Part shown: positions 38,464 to 49,039 of the stretch, in pieces
Position numbering within the stretch: the stretch's first letter is position 1
Layout: the number at the start of each line of letters is the position of its first letter
NCBI GenBank assembly: GCA_008015325.1
Contig: SSFI01000014.1
Coordinates: forward strand, 103,343 to 167,342
Direction: 5' to 3'
Length of the DNA: 64,000 bases
Source: Rheinheimera sp.
GTDB taxonomy: Bacteria > Pseudomonadota > Gammaproteobacteria > Enterobacterales > Alteromonadaceae
The notes under the pieces: model-generated
The model's database searches: none
The model's input: only the letters and a program-made list of their open reading frames with translations
Told to the model about the DNA's origin: nothing
Position numbers and translations under genes: made by a program

Positions 38464-39063
38464 TCAACGACCAAACCAGCCTGCCTGCTGTGCTTCGGCC
38501 AGGCGCAGGGATAAATACTGCCACAGTGCCGGGCAACCCTGTGATATTGGTGCTTCTATCCGCGCTTTCACTCGCTCGTAACTGATGCCGTTTTCACGCC
38601 AGCTCTGGCCGTTGTTCGCCAGATTCAGCAACACCGGCATCGCGCGGTCGCAGGCGTGGGCAAATTGTGCTTCGACGGTCTCACCGTCCTCAAACTCCTG
38701 CCATAACGCTAACAACTGCTGCGCCTGGCTGGCCGGTAACAAGCCGAAGATCCGCTGTACCGCAGTCAGCTCTTCCACCTTGAGCGCTTGCCAGTCCGCA
38801 TCGGCATAAACAATGGTATCGCCGGTATCAATTTCGCCAATGTCATGCACCAGCAGTAGTTTAATCACCTGATTGATATCAGTATTTTCTGGTGCATAAG
38901 AAGCCAGCGACCAAGCCAGCATGGCAATTTGCCAGCTGTGCTCGGCCGAATTTTCATAGCGGTCGCTATGCAGCGTTTTGGTTTTTCGGGTCACAGTTTT
39001 GAGCTTATCAAGCTCAAGGATAAAATCGATCACAGGCTGCATCGGGGCTCCGTTACTTTGCAC
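38464..39063 (-). CDS. HD domain-containing phosphohydrolase
   Basis: SDRYENSAEHSWQIAMLAW, LLLVHDIGEIDTGDT (HD motif). Confidence 0.92.
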   Translation of the reverse strand: MQSNGAPMQPVIDFILELDKLKTVTRKTKTLHSDRYENSAEHSWQIAMLAWSLASYAPENTDINQVIKLLLVHDIGEIDTGDTIVYADADWQALKVEELTAVQRIFGLLPASQAQQLLALWQEFEDGETVEAQFAHACDRAMPVLLNLANNGQSWRENGISYERVKARIEAPISQGCPALWQYLSLRLAEAQQAGWFGR

Positions 39064-39145
39064 AGCAAAAGGCAGGCAGTGTAAAACAACAGAACAGCAT
39101 TGTCCGGCCAGCGCCGACCTTTGCCTGCCGGCGTGCGACTAACAT

Positions 39146-39631
39146 TCAAATCAGCAACTGATCACCAGCATAACGCGGCCGCAAGATCAGCCGCATCGGC
39201 ACATCCACAATGCCCATCCGCTCGCGCTGGCCTTGCTCAGCAACAAAGCCGAGGTGCTGGTACATCGGTAAGGCATATAAAGAAGCGTTGACGGTAAACT
39301 CATCCTGTTCCGGGCAATTTGCCAGCAGCGAAGCCCACAACTTTCGCGCGAGGCCTTGTCCCTGCGCCCGCTCGGCGACAAATAGATGGTACAGATGGTT
39401 CTGGCCTTTTACGGCAATCACACCGCCCAGACCTTGGTTGTCCTCTGCCAGCCAGTAACGATAATCAGCGTGCAGATAAGCCAAAATCGCCTCTGGCTGC
39501 ATCGATTCCCGCAATAAAGCACTGCCTTCAGGCGTGCAATCCGGCGCGATAAATTTATCAACTAAAGGCAATAATAATGCGCTGATAGCTGTGTGGTCGG
39601 CCGCGGTGGCAGGCCTGATCTGATAACTCAA
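39146..39631 (-). CDS. GNAT family N-acetyltransferase
   Basis: LSYQIRPATAADHTAISALLLPL; LYHLFVAERAQGQGLARKLW; possible TTG start near 39631. Confidence 0.8.
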   Translation of the reverse strand: MSYQIRPATAADHTAISALLLPLVDKFIAPDCTPEGSALLRESMQPEAILAYLHADYRYWLAEDNQGLGGVIAVKGQNHLYHLFVAERAQGQGLARKLWASLLANCPEQDEFTVNASLYALPMYQHLGFVAEQGQRERMGIVDVPMRLILRPRYAGDQLLI

Positions 39632-39809
39632 TCTTGGTTTCCCGCAAAGCGATGAAAACAAACAGTTAACACAGCTATGGTCAAGACTCAAGATTGATTG
39701 GCGCTCACGCGTTTTCTGGAAACAATGCATTTCCGCGCAGGCCTTTTGAGTCACTGGCTGAACGCATGATTTTTCGGCATGCTGGAGCAGCAGATTTGCA
39801 GGAGGCACA

Positions 39810-41075
39810 ATGTCAGCGCAAGTGTTGTCGTGGCAGCGGGTGAAACAGCTGCCAGCGCCGGTCTGGTTGTTGCTGTGGGGCAATTTTTTTGTCCGCGGCA
39901 GCTATTTTATGGTCTGGCCATTTCTGGCGGTGATTCTATATCAGCGCTACGCCTTAACGGCGACCGAAACTGGTTTTTGGTTAACCGCGGCGGCGCTCAC
40001 TGCCGTGGTTGTCGGTTTTTATGCCGGCCATTTGTCCGATCGTTTTGGTCGTAAACCGCTGATGCTGGCCGGTGCTGTCACTGGCGTGCTGGCATTTTCT
40101 GCGCTGGCGCTGGCTGACACTTTACCCATGATGCTGTGCTGTATATTTCTTGCAACCTTGCCGCGCGCCTTATGGGACGCGCCCAGTAAAGCCTGGCTCG
40201 GCGATTTATTGCCCGACAGCAAAGACCGCGAACTGGCGCTGCAGGGCTTGTATTTTATGGTCAACGCCGGCGCCGCCTGTGGCCCGGTGCTGGGTTTGTG
40301 GGCAGGTATGAGTGGCAATCCGCATGGCTTTTTTATCACAGCGGTATCTTATGCTGTACTGGGATTGGGGCTATTGTGGTTATATCGTCCGGGTAAACTC
40401 GCCAGCAGCACGGCGAATAGCCGGCCTGCGCACACGCTGAACTTCGCCGCTATCCTGCAACTGCTGCGGCAAGATCAACTGTTTGCGGTGATTATCCTTG
40501 CCAATATCCTGATTAATTTTATCTACGCTCATGCTGATTCGAGCCTGATCCAATATTTAACGCGGGCTGATTTTCCCGAACTGGTTACGCTGATCTCCAG
40601 CCTGGTGATGGTGAATTCGCTGATTATTGTCACTTGCCAGTTTCCACTGTTGCGTTTGCTTGGACACTGGCCGGTGATTAAACGTATTCATCTGGGTGTG
40701 GTGTTATTGGGCCTGTCACAAATCTGGTTTGCGCTGAATCCGGTGGACTGGTTCTGGGGCTGGTTAGCTGCCATGGCGGTGCTCAGCATTGGCGAAGCCA
40801 TTCTGTTCGCCAATATGAATGTACATCTGGACCAGCTGGCGCATCCGGCGCTGCGTGGCAGTTATTTTGGCGCCGCCAGTCTCTATGCGATTGGCTATAG
40901 CCTGTCACCCTTTATTGGCGGCCTGATTATTGATGTCCTCAGCGGGCCGGCACTCTTTGCCATCAGTGCCGGGCTTTGTGTGCTGGTGTTTGGTTGCTAT
41001 GCTGTCGCACCGCGGCTGCGCCGGCCAGATTTTAGCCGACTGAACCAGGTGCAGGCGTTAACAAAAGCTGATTAA
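39810..41075 (+). CDS. MFS transporter (MdtH-like)
   Basis: FYAGHLSDRFGRKPLMLAGAV (MFS motif A); 421 aa polytopic. Confidence 0.88.
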   Translation: MSAQVLSWQRVKQLPAPVWLLLWGNFFVRGSYFMVWPFLAVILYQRYALTATETGFWLTAAALTAVVVGFYAGHLSDRFGRKPLMLAGAVTGVLAFSALALADTLPMMLCCIFLATLPRALWDAPSKAWLGDLLPDSKDRELALQGLYFMVNAGAACGPVLGLWAGMSGNPHGFFITAVSYAVLGLGLLWLYRPGKLASSTANSRPAHTLNFAAILQLLRQDQLFAVIILANILINFIYAHADSSLIQYLTRADFPELVTLISSLVMVNSLIIVTCQFPLLRLLGHWPVIKRIHLGVVLLGLSQIWFALNPVDWFWGWLAAMAVLSIGEAILFANMNVHLDQLAHPALRGSYFGAASLYAIGYSLSPFIGGLIIDVLSGPALFAISAGLCVLVFGCYAVAPRLRRPDFSRLNQVQALTKAD

Positions 41076-41159
41076 TCAGGCTATGGCGGCATCGGATCTG
41101 ATGCCATAACGGTTGAAAGCGACCCCGTCGCTTTACTCACGTCTGCCAGCGACAAGTTT

Positions 41160-42056
41160 TTATTCCGCAAAGTAGCCGGCATATTGTGCCGGCAGCGTAT
41201 CCAGCGTTTGCAAGCGGATATTCTTGTAGAAAATTTCTGCCGCCTCACTTTGCAGCTGAATTTTGCCTTGCCACATTGGAATATCCCGGCCGTGCCGATG
41301 ATAACGCGAGTTCTTCAGCACCATCACCACTTGTCCGTTCACAATGTGCAGGCTTTGGCCCTCAAAACAAATCAGCTCCACGGTATTCCATTGGTTGCCG
41401 TTTTTTTCGGCATTGAGCTGGCGCATCACAAAGCCCGGGCCACCACTGCCACGCCCGGTTTGCAGGAACGGCTGGGTGATATCCGCCACCGCGTTCATTT
41501 CGCCCTCAGGTTGAAAAGCGCGGATATCAATCGCTGAATCAGCCTGCTGCCAGTAATCGCCGGTATGGCCCTGCATGATCTGAAATTCCTGCGACAGCAT
41601 CCAGGATCGGAAATACTCTTGCCCGTGCGGCCCGTTGGCGTGATACAAAATACCGCTGTCTTTAAGTTTCTCCAGCCGTGGCGGCCATTTTTTCTCGCCA
41701 AAACGATATTGCAGAGTCAGGTGATAATTGCGAAAGGCTTGCTTCGAGGTCAAAGCGCCATAGATCTCGCCGCTGACGCGCAACACCGTCTCGCCGTCCT
41801 GTTGCAGCAGCGTGAACACGCCGTGCGGGTCCAGCCCCGGAAAAACCCCAAGTGGTGCTACTGGCTTACCCGCCGCATCAGTCGGCTGGGTGCCGTTGTA
41901 TGGGTCCTGATGCCGGTAGCTGAGAAAAGTTTCCCACTGGCTTAGTTGTGGGTCCAGCAACGAAACTGCGGGACTGGCGGCCAGCGGCGACGCGGCAAAA
42001 CCAGCTAGCAAGCCCGTCACCAGCAGTGCTGCGCTCTGACAAAGTTTGATAATCAT
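41160..42056 (-). CDS. DUF1080 (3-keto-disaccharide hydrolase) family protein
   Basis: FRNYHLTLQYRFGEKKWPP, DSGILYHANGP, SWMLSQEFQIMQGHTGDYW; signal peptide. Confidence 0.92.
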   Translation of the reverse strand: MIIKLCQSAALLVTGLLAGFAASPLAASPAVSLLDPQLSQWETFLSYRHQDPYNGTQPTDAAGKPVAPLGVFPGLDPHGVFTLLQQDGETVLRVSGEIYGALTSKQAFRNYHLTLQYRFGEKKWPPRLEKLKDSGILYHANGPHGQEYFRSWMLSQEFQIMQGHTGDYWQQADSAIDIRAFQPEGEMNAVADITQPFLQTGRGSGGPGFVMRQLNAEKNGNQWNTVELICFEGQSLHIVNGQVVMVLKNSRYHRHGRDIPMWQGKIQLQSEAAEIFYKNIRLQTLDTLPAQYAGYFAE

Positions 42057-42107
42057 CTGAAATTCCTTTTTGGCGATTACTCAGATAGTTACCCGTTTCC
42101 CCAGCTT

Positions 42108-42122
42108 TGTAAAGCGCTTACA
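42108..42122. promoter_or_regulatory. Candidate LacI-type operator TGTAAAGCGCTTACA
   Basis: TGTAA-AGCGC-TTACA inverted repeat about 52 bp upstream of the DUF1080 start. Confidence 0.55.
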
Positions 42123-42144
42123 TTAATGAGCTCTGTTGCGGGAA

Positions 42145-42321
42145 TTAAGAATTACAACAGTCGGCTTTGGGCGCAGTTCCCCGCCATAACACGATGATGG
42201 CAATCAGTCCAATCACCGGTAACAATAACAAAGCAAAAAAGTCTGGCGCACCGGTTAGCACAGCAGCACCCACCGCCAGCGCCCAGAGCAACAGTTGGGT
42301 CAGCACCAGTTTAATTCTCAT
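42145..42321 (-). CDS. Small hypothetical membrane protein
   Basis: MRIKLVLTQLLLWALAVGAAVLTGAPDFFALLLLPVIGLIAIIVLWRG, two TM segments. Confidence 0.5.
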   Translation of the reverse strand: MRIKLVLTQLLLWALAVGAAVLTGAPDFFALLLLPVIGLIAIIVLWRGTAPKADCCNS

Positions 42322-42479
42322 TTTTAACTCCCGGATCGTGAGGGAACACCAGCATAACGCTGGCAATTCCGGCCTTCCTCCATACTACGGCCAATGCGCA
42401 ATGAGCCGCGACTGGTCGCAGTCCGGGCCGGTTTATGCTATCTTGCGCAGCCGTTTTTCCTGCACTGACCGGACCTGTT

Positions 42480-43223
42480 ATGACTGCCACTGCCCTCTAC
42501 ACCGATTTGTCCGGCTATTATGATTTGATGTGTGCGGACATCAATTATCAGGCGCAAAGTGCGACAGTGCACCGCATCGACCAGTTTTTTGGTAACGGTG
42601 GTAAACGCCATCTGGATTTAGCCTGTGGCACCGGCCCACACATCCGCTATTTACTGGATTTAGGTTATCAGAGTGCCGGCCTCGACCTCAATCAGCCAAT
42701 GCTGGACCTGGCGCAACAACGCTGTCCGGAAGCCAGTTTTTCCTGCCAGAGTATGTGCGAATTTGAGGTCAATCAGCCGGTAGACCTCATCACCTGTTTT
42801 TTATACTCGCTGCATTACAGTCAGACTATCGCCGGCCTACGCGCCTGTATCCGGCAGGCACATCTGGCGTTAAATTCAGGCGGTGTGTTTTGTTTTAATG
42901 CCGTCGATAAAAGCCAAATCGACAACAACTCCGCCGTGTCACATCAGGCCCGTCAGGGCGACAGCCTGTTTCAGTTCAGCTCCGGCTGGTTTTATCCAGG
43001 CGGCGGTGAGCAGCAGCAATTACGGCTGCGGATTGAAAAAACCGAAGATGGCCAGACCGAAATCTGGCAAGACGCGCACCCGATGGTCGCAGTCACTTTT
43101 GCTGAATTACAACAGCTGCTGGAACCTTATTTCGACGTGCAGATGCTGCAACACGACTACGACAAACTGGTGGCATGGGACGGCCATTCCGGTAATGCGC
43201 TGTTTGTTTGTGTCAAACACTGA
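42480..43223 (+). CDS. Class I SAM-dependent methyltransferase
   Basis: YTDLSGYYDLMCADINYQAQ; HLDLACGTGPHIRYLLDLGYQSAGLDLNQPML. Confidence 0.92.
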   Translation: MTATALYTDLSGYYDLMCADINYQAQSATVHRIDQFFGNGGKRHLDLACGTGPHIRYLLDLGYQSAGLDLNQPMLDLAQQRCPEASFSCQSMCEFEVNQPVDLITCFLYSLHYSQTIAGLRACIRQAHLALNSGGVFCFNAVDKSQIDNNSAVSHQARQGDSLFQFSSGWFYPGGGEQQQLRLRIEKTEDGQTEIWQDAHPMVAVTFAELQQLLEPYFDVQMLQHDYDKLVAWDGHSGNALFVCVKH

Positions 43224-43346
43224 CCGTTTATCCTCCGCGCCTGCAGCTTAAACGAAAAAGACAGACGTCAGCTGCTGTAACGTGGCAACATAACAACTTC
43301 ATTTCCCGACGATTGCCAGCCCAAAGCCAGCACGTCCCTGTGAGAG

Positions 43347-45002
43347 TTGCTTATGACAAGATTGCATCGCAGTTCCATGTTTATTCCACTTTGCGCTGTG
43401 CTGCTGAGCAGCTGCGCACTGGCCGCGGACAAGACGCCGCTGCCTCAAACTGAATTTAACCCGGCTTTTGGCCGTTACTTTGCAGAAGTCGCCGCCGACG
43501 AGCTGCAAGGCCGCGCGCCAGCCACGGTCGGCGAAGAACGCACCGTGAGTTATATCGAACAGCAGTTTCAGCGGCTTGGCTTAACGCCATTTAGCAAAAA
43601 CAGCTACCGCCAGGCGGTGCCTGTGGTGCAAATCGACCCGGTGGCGGTGTCAGCGCTGAGTCTCAACGGCGACAAACTGCCAAAAAGTCTGGCCTATAAA
43701 ACCGACATGATGGCCTGGTCGACGCGGATGCAACCGCAGGTTGAAGTCAAAAACAGCGAACTGGTGTTTGTCGGCTACGGCATAGTCGCGCCGGAATATG
43801 GCTGGAACGACTATAAAGATGTCGATGTGAAAGGCAAAACCGTGGTGATGTTTGTCAATGACCCGGGCTTTGCCACCGGCGATAACAAACTTTTCACCGG
43901 CAAAGCCATGACTTACTACGGCCGCTGGACTTACAAGTTCGAAGAAGCGGCACGTCAGGGCGCGGCGATGGCGCTGATTGTGCACGAAACCGACGCCGCC
44001 GCTTATGGCTGGAATGTCGTCTCCGGCACCAGCCCAATCCGCTTTGAACTGGCCGATAAAAACAAAAATATGCACAAAGCTGCCGTCGAAGGCTGGCTGA
44101 CAACGGAGAGTGCCGAACAACTGTTTGCCGCCTCAGGCCAGAGCATCAAGAGCCTGCGCCAAAAAGCGCTGGCCAAAGATTTTAAAGCGATCCCGCTTGG
44201 TGGCACTGCTTCAATCAGCATCAAAAATCAGCTGCGGGAAATCGATTCCAGTAACGTCATTGGTTATATACCCGGCAAGCGTAAGCCTGAAGAAGCCGTG
44301 TTATATATGGCGCACTGGGACCACTTTGGCCTCGACTTCAGCCGCAAAGACGACAAAATTTTTAATGGCGCGCAGGACAATGCCGGTGGCATTGCCGGCT
44401 TAATTGCGCTGGCCGAACATTACAAGCAGCAGCCGCCACCGGAGCGTTCTGTGGTATTTATCGCTGTCACCGCTGAAGAGCGTGGCATGTTAGGTTCGCG
44501 CTGGTATGCTGCCAACCCGCTGTTTCCACTAAATAAAACAGTCGCCGGCATCAATATGGACGTGATGAATGTGTATGGCCCGATGCGCGATGTGCAGGTG
44601 TTTGGTTATGGCTCGTCGGAACTCGAACCCATGCTGGATAAATATGCCAAAGCCCAAGGCCGCTACATTGCACCGGAGCCGACGCCGGAAGATGGCTTTT
44701 ATTACCGCTCAGACCATTTTCAGCTGGCGCGTTACGGCGTACCGATGTTGTATGCCCGCGGTGGTGTCGATAGCATCGCACATGGCAAAGACTGGGGCCT
44801 TGCGCAGCGACGTGATTACACGGCGAATTATTACCACAAAGTAAATGACGAATTCAGTCCGGCCTGGGATTTACGCGGTTCACAGCAAGACTTGTGGTTG
44901 TTTTATCTGGTTGGGCAAGAATTGGCGAATTCAACAAAATGGCCAAACTGGTACGAGGGTAAAGAGTTTAAAGCGGCACGGGATGCGTCCAGAGCAAATT
45001 AG
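43347..45002 (+). CDS. M28 family metallopeptidase
   Basis: PA domain, then MAHWDHFGLD, NGAQDNAGGIAGLIALAE, FIAVTAEERGMLGSRWYA, FYYRSDHFQLARYGVP. Confidence 0.93.
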   Translation: MLMTRLHRSSMFIPLCAVLLSSCALAADKTPLPQTEFNPAFGRYFAEVAADELQGRAPATVGEERTVSYIEQQFQRLGLTPFSKNSYRQAVPVVQIDPVAVSALSLNGDKLPKSLAYKTDMMAWSTRMQPQVEVKNSELVFVGYGIVAPEYGWNDYKDVDVKGKTVVMFVNDPGFATGDNKLFTGKAMTYYGRWTYKFEEAARQGAAMALIVHETDAAAYGWNVVSGTSPIRFELADKNKNMHKAAVEGWLTTESAEQLFAASGQSIKSLRQKALAKDFKAIPLGGTASISIKNQLREIDSSNVIGYIPGKRKPEEAVLYMAHWDHFGLDFSRKDDKIFNGAQDNAGGIAGLIALAEHYKQQPPPERSVVFIAVTAEERGMLGSRWYAANPLFPLNKTVAGINMDVMNVYGPMRDVQVFGYGSSELEPMLDKYAKAQGRYIAPEPTPEDGFYYRSDHFQLARYGVPMLYARGGVDSIAHGKDWGLAQRRDYTANYYHKVNDEFSPAWDLRGSQQDLWLFYLVGQELANSTKWPNWYEGKEFKAARDASRAN

Positions 45003-45039
45003 TCATAAATACCAATAGCTTCCAAGACTCATCAATAAC

Positions 45040-45066
45040 AAGGCCCGCCAGATTGGCGGGCCTTTC
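45040..45066. terminator. Bidirectional rho-independent terminator
   Basis: GGCCCGCC-AGATT-GGCGGGCC-TTT between convergent M28 and S8 peptidase genes. Confidence 0.85.
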
Positions 45067-45096
45067 ATTCGACTAAATCAGGCTCTGACTGCCTGC

Positions 45097-46907
45097 TTAT
45101 TTAGTGAAAGTCACAGATTTCTCCACCGAACACGCTGTAGTGCTGGCGGCATTACAGACTTTATAGCTGTATGTGCCTTTTGCCGTTGGGCTGTCGCGAT
45201 GTGCACCATCATTCACCGTGGTGATGATTTTCACGCCGTTGCGGTAAACGTCCACGTTAGGGGTGGTGGCATTGGCCCAGCTCAGGTTGGCATAACGGGT
45301 TTTGCCCTGCATCTGCGCCGTTGCCGTCAGCGTAATCGCTGTGGTACCACCACCGCCGCAACCATTTTGCAGCAGGTAATCGTTGGCCGCTTTCGCCTGC
45401 ACAATACCGTATCCGAAGTAAACATCTTTACCAGCTGCGCCTGAATCCTTCGCCGTGGCTTTTAATGCGCTGCGGATCTGTGCGCCGCTACAGGTCGGGT
45501 GATTTGACCAGACTAACGCTGCAACACCAGACACTGCCGGCGTCGCCATCGAAGTCCCGCTCATCAGACCGTAATCAGTGCCGCCGATAGTGATTGTCGC
45601 AGTGGTTGATGCCAGCAACTGCGAGCGATCTTCAAACGCAGCACCTACCGCCGGAATTGACGTCGTGTTTGCAGTGCCTTCACCCAATGTCGCATACAAC
45701 ATGCCTGCGACGTTGTTGATGATCACAGCACCAACACCGCCTGACAGCTGACAGTTTTTCACTTTGTCGTGGAAGGAAATCACACCGCGGTCAATCAGAC
45801 AGACCTTACCGGCGGCGCCGGCATTGGTGGTTTCCGCAGTGCCCATAAAGAAGGTCGCGGCGCTGGCGTTGCCAATATTTTCCATCGCCGAAGAGGCAAA
45901 TGCGCCTAAATTGGTGCTGAGGCTGGCATTAGTAGCCATGCCTGCAGGATAAGTTGACAGGGTATCTACACCACCGGCTGTCACTTCAACGCAGATGTTT
46001 TCATCAGTTTTGCCATTGGCAGTGCAGCTTGGATATTGTGAGAAACTGGCAATGGCATTGTTATTGTCATTGGCGCCGATCATCATCACCGACGGATAAC
46101 CTGCCGGATAAGAACGGACATTGTTGCCGTCATTCCCGGCCGCAGCCACTACCAGACCACCGGCGTTAACAAAATTCTGGAAGGCATTTGATTCAGTGGT
46201 GTTAGCACCGCCACCACCTAAGCTCATGCTGATGATTTTTGCACCGGCGGCAGTACATTTTTGCGCTGCATAAGCCAAGTCTGACGAATAGCCCCAGCCT
46301 TCGGCGTTAAAGACTTTGATGATGTGCATCTTGACGCCTGGTGCCATACCAACCACACCCACGCCGTTATTTGCAGCACCAATAGTGCCCGCTACGTGCG
46401 TGCCGTGTGGGCCGCCGTTGACATCCCAGCTGCCGGTGCCGCTGTCATTGTCGCCAGTGATAGAGCCCCAGTCAAAATCGATGTTAGAGCGGTCCAAACC
46501 GGAATCGATGACACAGACTTTCGGCGCTGTTGCCGGATTAAAACTGACCTGATTAGCTTGTGACTGGAACACCGCATAAGGCGTGACCTGGGTCTGCATC
46601 GGATTGCCGGCCGTATCGTTAAACAGCGCCATCGGCTTACGCACTTCGTCTTTTTCTACCAGCTGAATATGCGGGTTGTTAAAAATGCCTTTGAGTTCTT
46701 CAAAAGATTTACCCGGAATTTCTACCGCAACAAAACCATCGGCATCCACTTTCACTTCACCGCCAGCCTGCTTCGTGATAGCCGTGATGATGCCTTTGTT
46801 CAGATTGTCGACCTGCAGAATGACCCGTTCGGCCTGTGCAGCAGTAGAGAAAGTCAGAGTCGATGCTACGGCAATAGCGATAGGTGCTATTTTGATCAGT
46901 TTTGCAT
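45097..46907 (-). CDS. S8 family subtilisin-like serine peptidase (start region frameshifted)
   Basis: VCVIDSGLDRSNIDFDW (Asp), GPHGTHVAGTIGA (His), LMSGTSMATPAVSGVAAL (Ser); PA-domain insert. Reading frame continues upstream of the ORF-track Met into a signal peptide KLIKIAPIAIAVASTLTFSTAAQAERV. Confidence 0.88.
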
Positions 46908-47294
46908 AATAAAATGTTCCTGCATTGGATGTTGTGTACTGACGTTTATCTTTGTATTTTGTTAGTTCGTCGCAGTCAGTTTGCTTAAGAACTTGCTAAA
47001 ACATCGCAGAAACCGATTCGCAGAGCAAGTAAAAATTTCACATTTGTAATTATTTGTTTCAAAGTAAAACTGCAACCATAGTGCAATTTTTTATACAGCA
47101 GCACAGACGTCCGTCAGCTGCTGCGCGTTGGCGCATGTTGTCGCAACACAGCGTAGGTTGATCGGATCTGCTTGCGATGCCCGGGCCCAGTTGCCACACT
47201 GGATTATCAGGTGAACTCTAGAGCACCTGCAAAAAAAATTAACAAAAATAACGAGGATTAGCCAAGCCTGATCCACAACCTGCCGGGAACGACT

Positions 47295-48899
47295 ATGCAA
47301 TCTCAAGCCAAGACCAGATTTATGCTGCGTGCCGCCCTGCTCGCTTTGAGCATCTCAGCCAGCCTGCCGCAGGCCGCACTGGCGGCAAATGCTGAACGTA
47401 CGCCGTCAGCCCCTGCCGCCGATCAGGGCGAAGGTCCTTATAGCCGGCTGATTTTACGCGGTGGCACTTTTATCAGTGGTGAAGGCGCGCCGCCGGTCGG
47501 CCCGGTGGATATCGTGATTGAAAATGATCGCATCAGCGAAATTACCGCAGTCGGTAATCCGGGCGTACCGGTGCTGCCAGAGGGCCGGCCCAAAGCCAAA
47601 GCCGGTGACAAAGAAATGGATGTCAGCGGCATGTATATTCTGCCGGGTTTTATTGATATGCACGGTCATATCGGTGGCTCCGCCAACGGCACACCCGCAG
47701 AGTATGTGTTTAAGCTCTGGCTGGCGCATGGCATCACCACAGTACGTGAACCCGGCAGTTTTAATGGCCTCGACTGGACGTTAAAACATGCCAAAGCGTC
47801 CGATACGCATAAAATCGTCGCCCCACGCATCGTGCCTTATGTTGGTTTTGGTCAGGGCCTGAGTAAACCGGTGTTCAGCCCGCAACAAGCGCGCGAATGG
47901 GTGCAGAACATTAAAAAGGCCGGCGCGGCCGGGATTAAGTTCTTTGGTGCACCGCCAGCTATTATGGCCGCTGCACTGGATGAGGCGAAAAAACAACAGC
48001 TGGGCACTATGATGCATCATGCCCAGCTCAACGTGCTGCGAATGAACGCGCTCGACAGTGCGCGGCTTGGCCTGACGTCCATGGAGCATTGGTACGGCCT
48101 GCCTGAAGCGCTGTTTACCAATCAAGTGGTGCAAAACTACAAAGCGGATTACAACTACCAAAACGAGCAGGACCGCTTCGGCGAAGCCGGCAAACTCTGG
48201 CAACAGGCCGCGGCGCCAGGCTCTGACAAATGGAATGCCGTGCGGGATGAGCTGATTAGCCTCAATTTCACCATCAACCCGACGCTGACCATTTATGAAG
48301 CCACCCGCAATGCCGAAGCGCAGCGCAACGCGCCCTGGCACGCTGATTACACTATGCCGGTCCTGACCGAGTTTTTTAAGCCGAACCGCTATGCGCATGG
48401 TTCGTTCTGGTTTAACTGGACCACAGAGCAGGAAATCGCCTGGCGCGAAAACTACCGCGTCTGGATGCAATTTTTAAATGATTACAAAAACCATGGCGGT
48501 CGCGTCACTGCAGGTTCAGACGCCGGTTATATCTATAAAATATATGGTTTTTCCTACATCCAGGAGTTGGAACTGCTGCGCGAAGCCGGCTTTAACCCGC
48601 TGGAAGTGATTCAGGCAGCGACGTTAAACGGTGCCATTGCATTGGGCCTTGATAAAGACCTTGGCAGCTTGGTGCCGGGCAAAAAAGCCGACATGGTCAT
48701 CGTCGCAGAAAATCCGCTGGCCAACTTTAAAGTGTTATATGGTAACGGCCATTATCAGCTGAACGAGCAGAACCAGCCGGAACGGACCAAAGGCGTGCGT
48801 TACACCATTAAAGATGGTGTGGTGTATGACGCGCAGCAACTGTTGAGCGACGTCCGCAACATGGTTAAAGACGCTAAAGCAGCTCCGGTCAAACCATAA
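47295..48899 (+). CDS. Amidohydrolase family protein
   Basis: ILPGFIDMHGHIGG (HxH), GGRVTAGSDAGYIYKIYG, LDKDLGSLVPGKKADMVIV; signal peptide. Confidence 0.92.
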   Translation: MQSQAKTRFMLRAALLALSISASLPQAALAANAERTPSAPAADQGEGPYSRLILRGGTFISGEGAPPVGPVDIVIENDRISEITAVGNPGVPVLPEGRPKAKAGDKEMDVSGMYILPGFIDMHGHIGGSANGTPAEYVFKLWLAHGITTVREPGSFNGLDWTLKHAKASDTHKIVAPRIVPYVGFGQGLSKPVFSPQQAREWVQNIKKAGAAGIKFFGAPPAIMAAALDEAKKQQLGTMMHHAQLNVLRMNALDSARLGLTSMEHWYGLPEALFTNQVVQNYKADYNYQNEQDRFGEAGKLWQQAAAPGSDKWNAVRDELISLNFTINPTLTIYEATRNAEAQRNAPWHADYTMPVLTEFFKPNRYAHGSFWFNWTTEQEIAWRENYRVWMQFLNDYKNHGGRVTAGSDAGYIYKIYGFSYIQELELLREAGFNPLEVIQAATLNGAIALGLDKDLGSLVPGKKADMVIVAENPLANFKVLYGNGHYQLNEQNQPERTKGVRYTIKDGVVYDAQQLLSDVRNMVKDAKAAPVKP

Positions 48900-49039
48900 G
48901 CAAAACCATCACAGACGCCAAATGCCACTAAGTTACGGTGGCCTTTGGCGTCGCACTTTTATCCCATTTCAATGCCATTTGCACCACCGCAGCGCAACCG
49001 TTATGCTGCCGCGGTTTTTCCAACCCGTGGGAACTTTGC

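Noticed and set aside
43650-44224. Minus-strand ORFs within the M28 peptidase gene
   Set aside because: Antisense shadows of a strong CDS
47781-48470. 229-aa minus-strand ORF in the amidohydrolase gene
   Set aside because: Antisense shadow; no family signal
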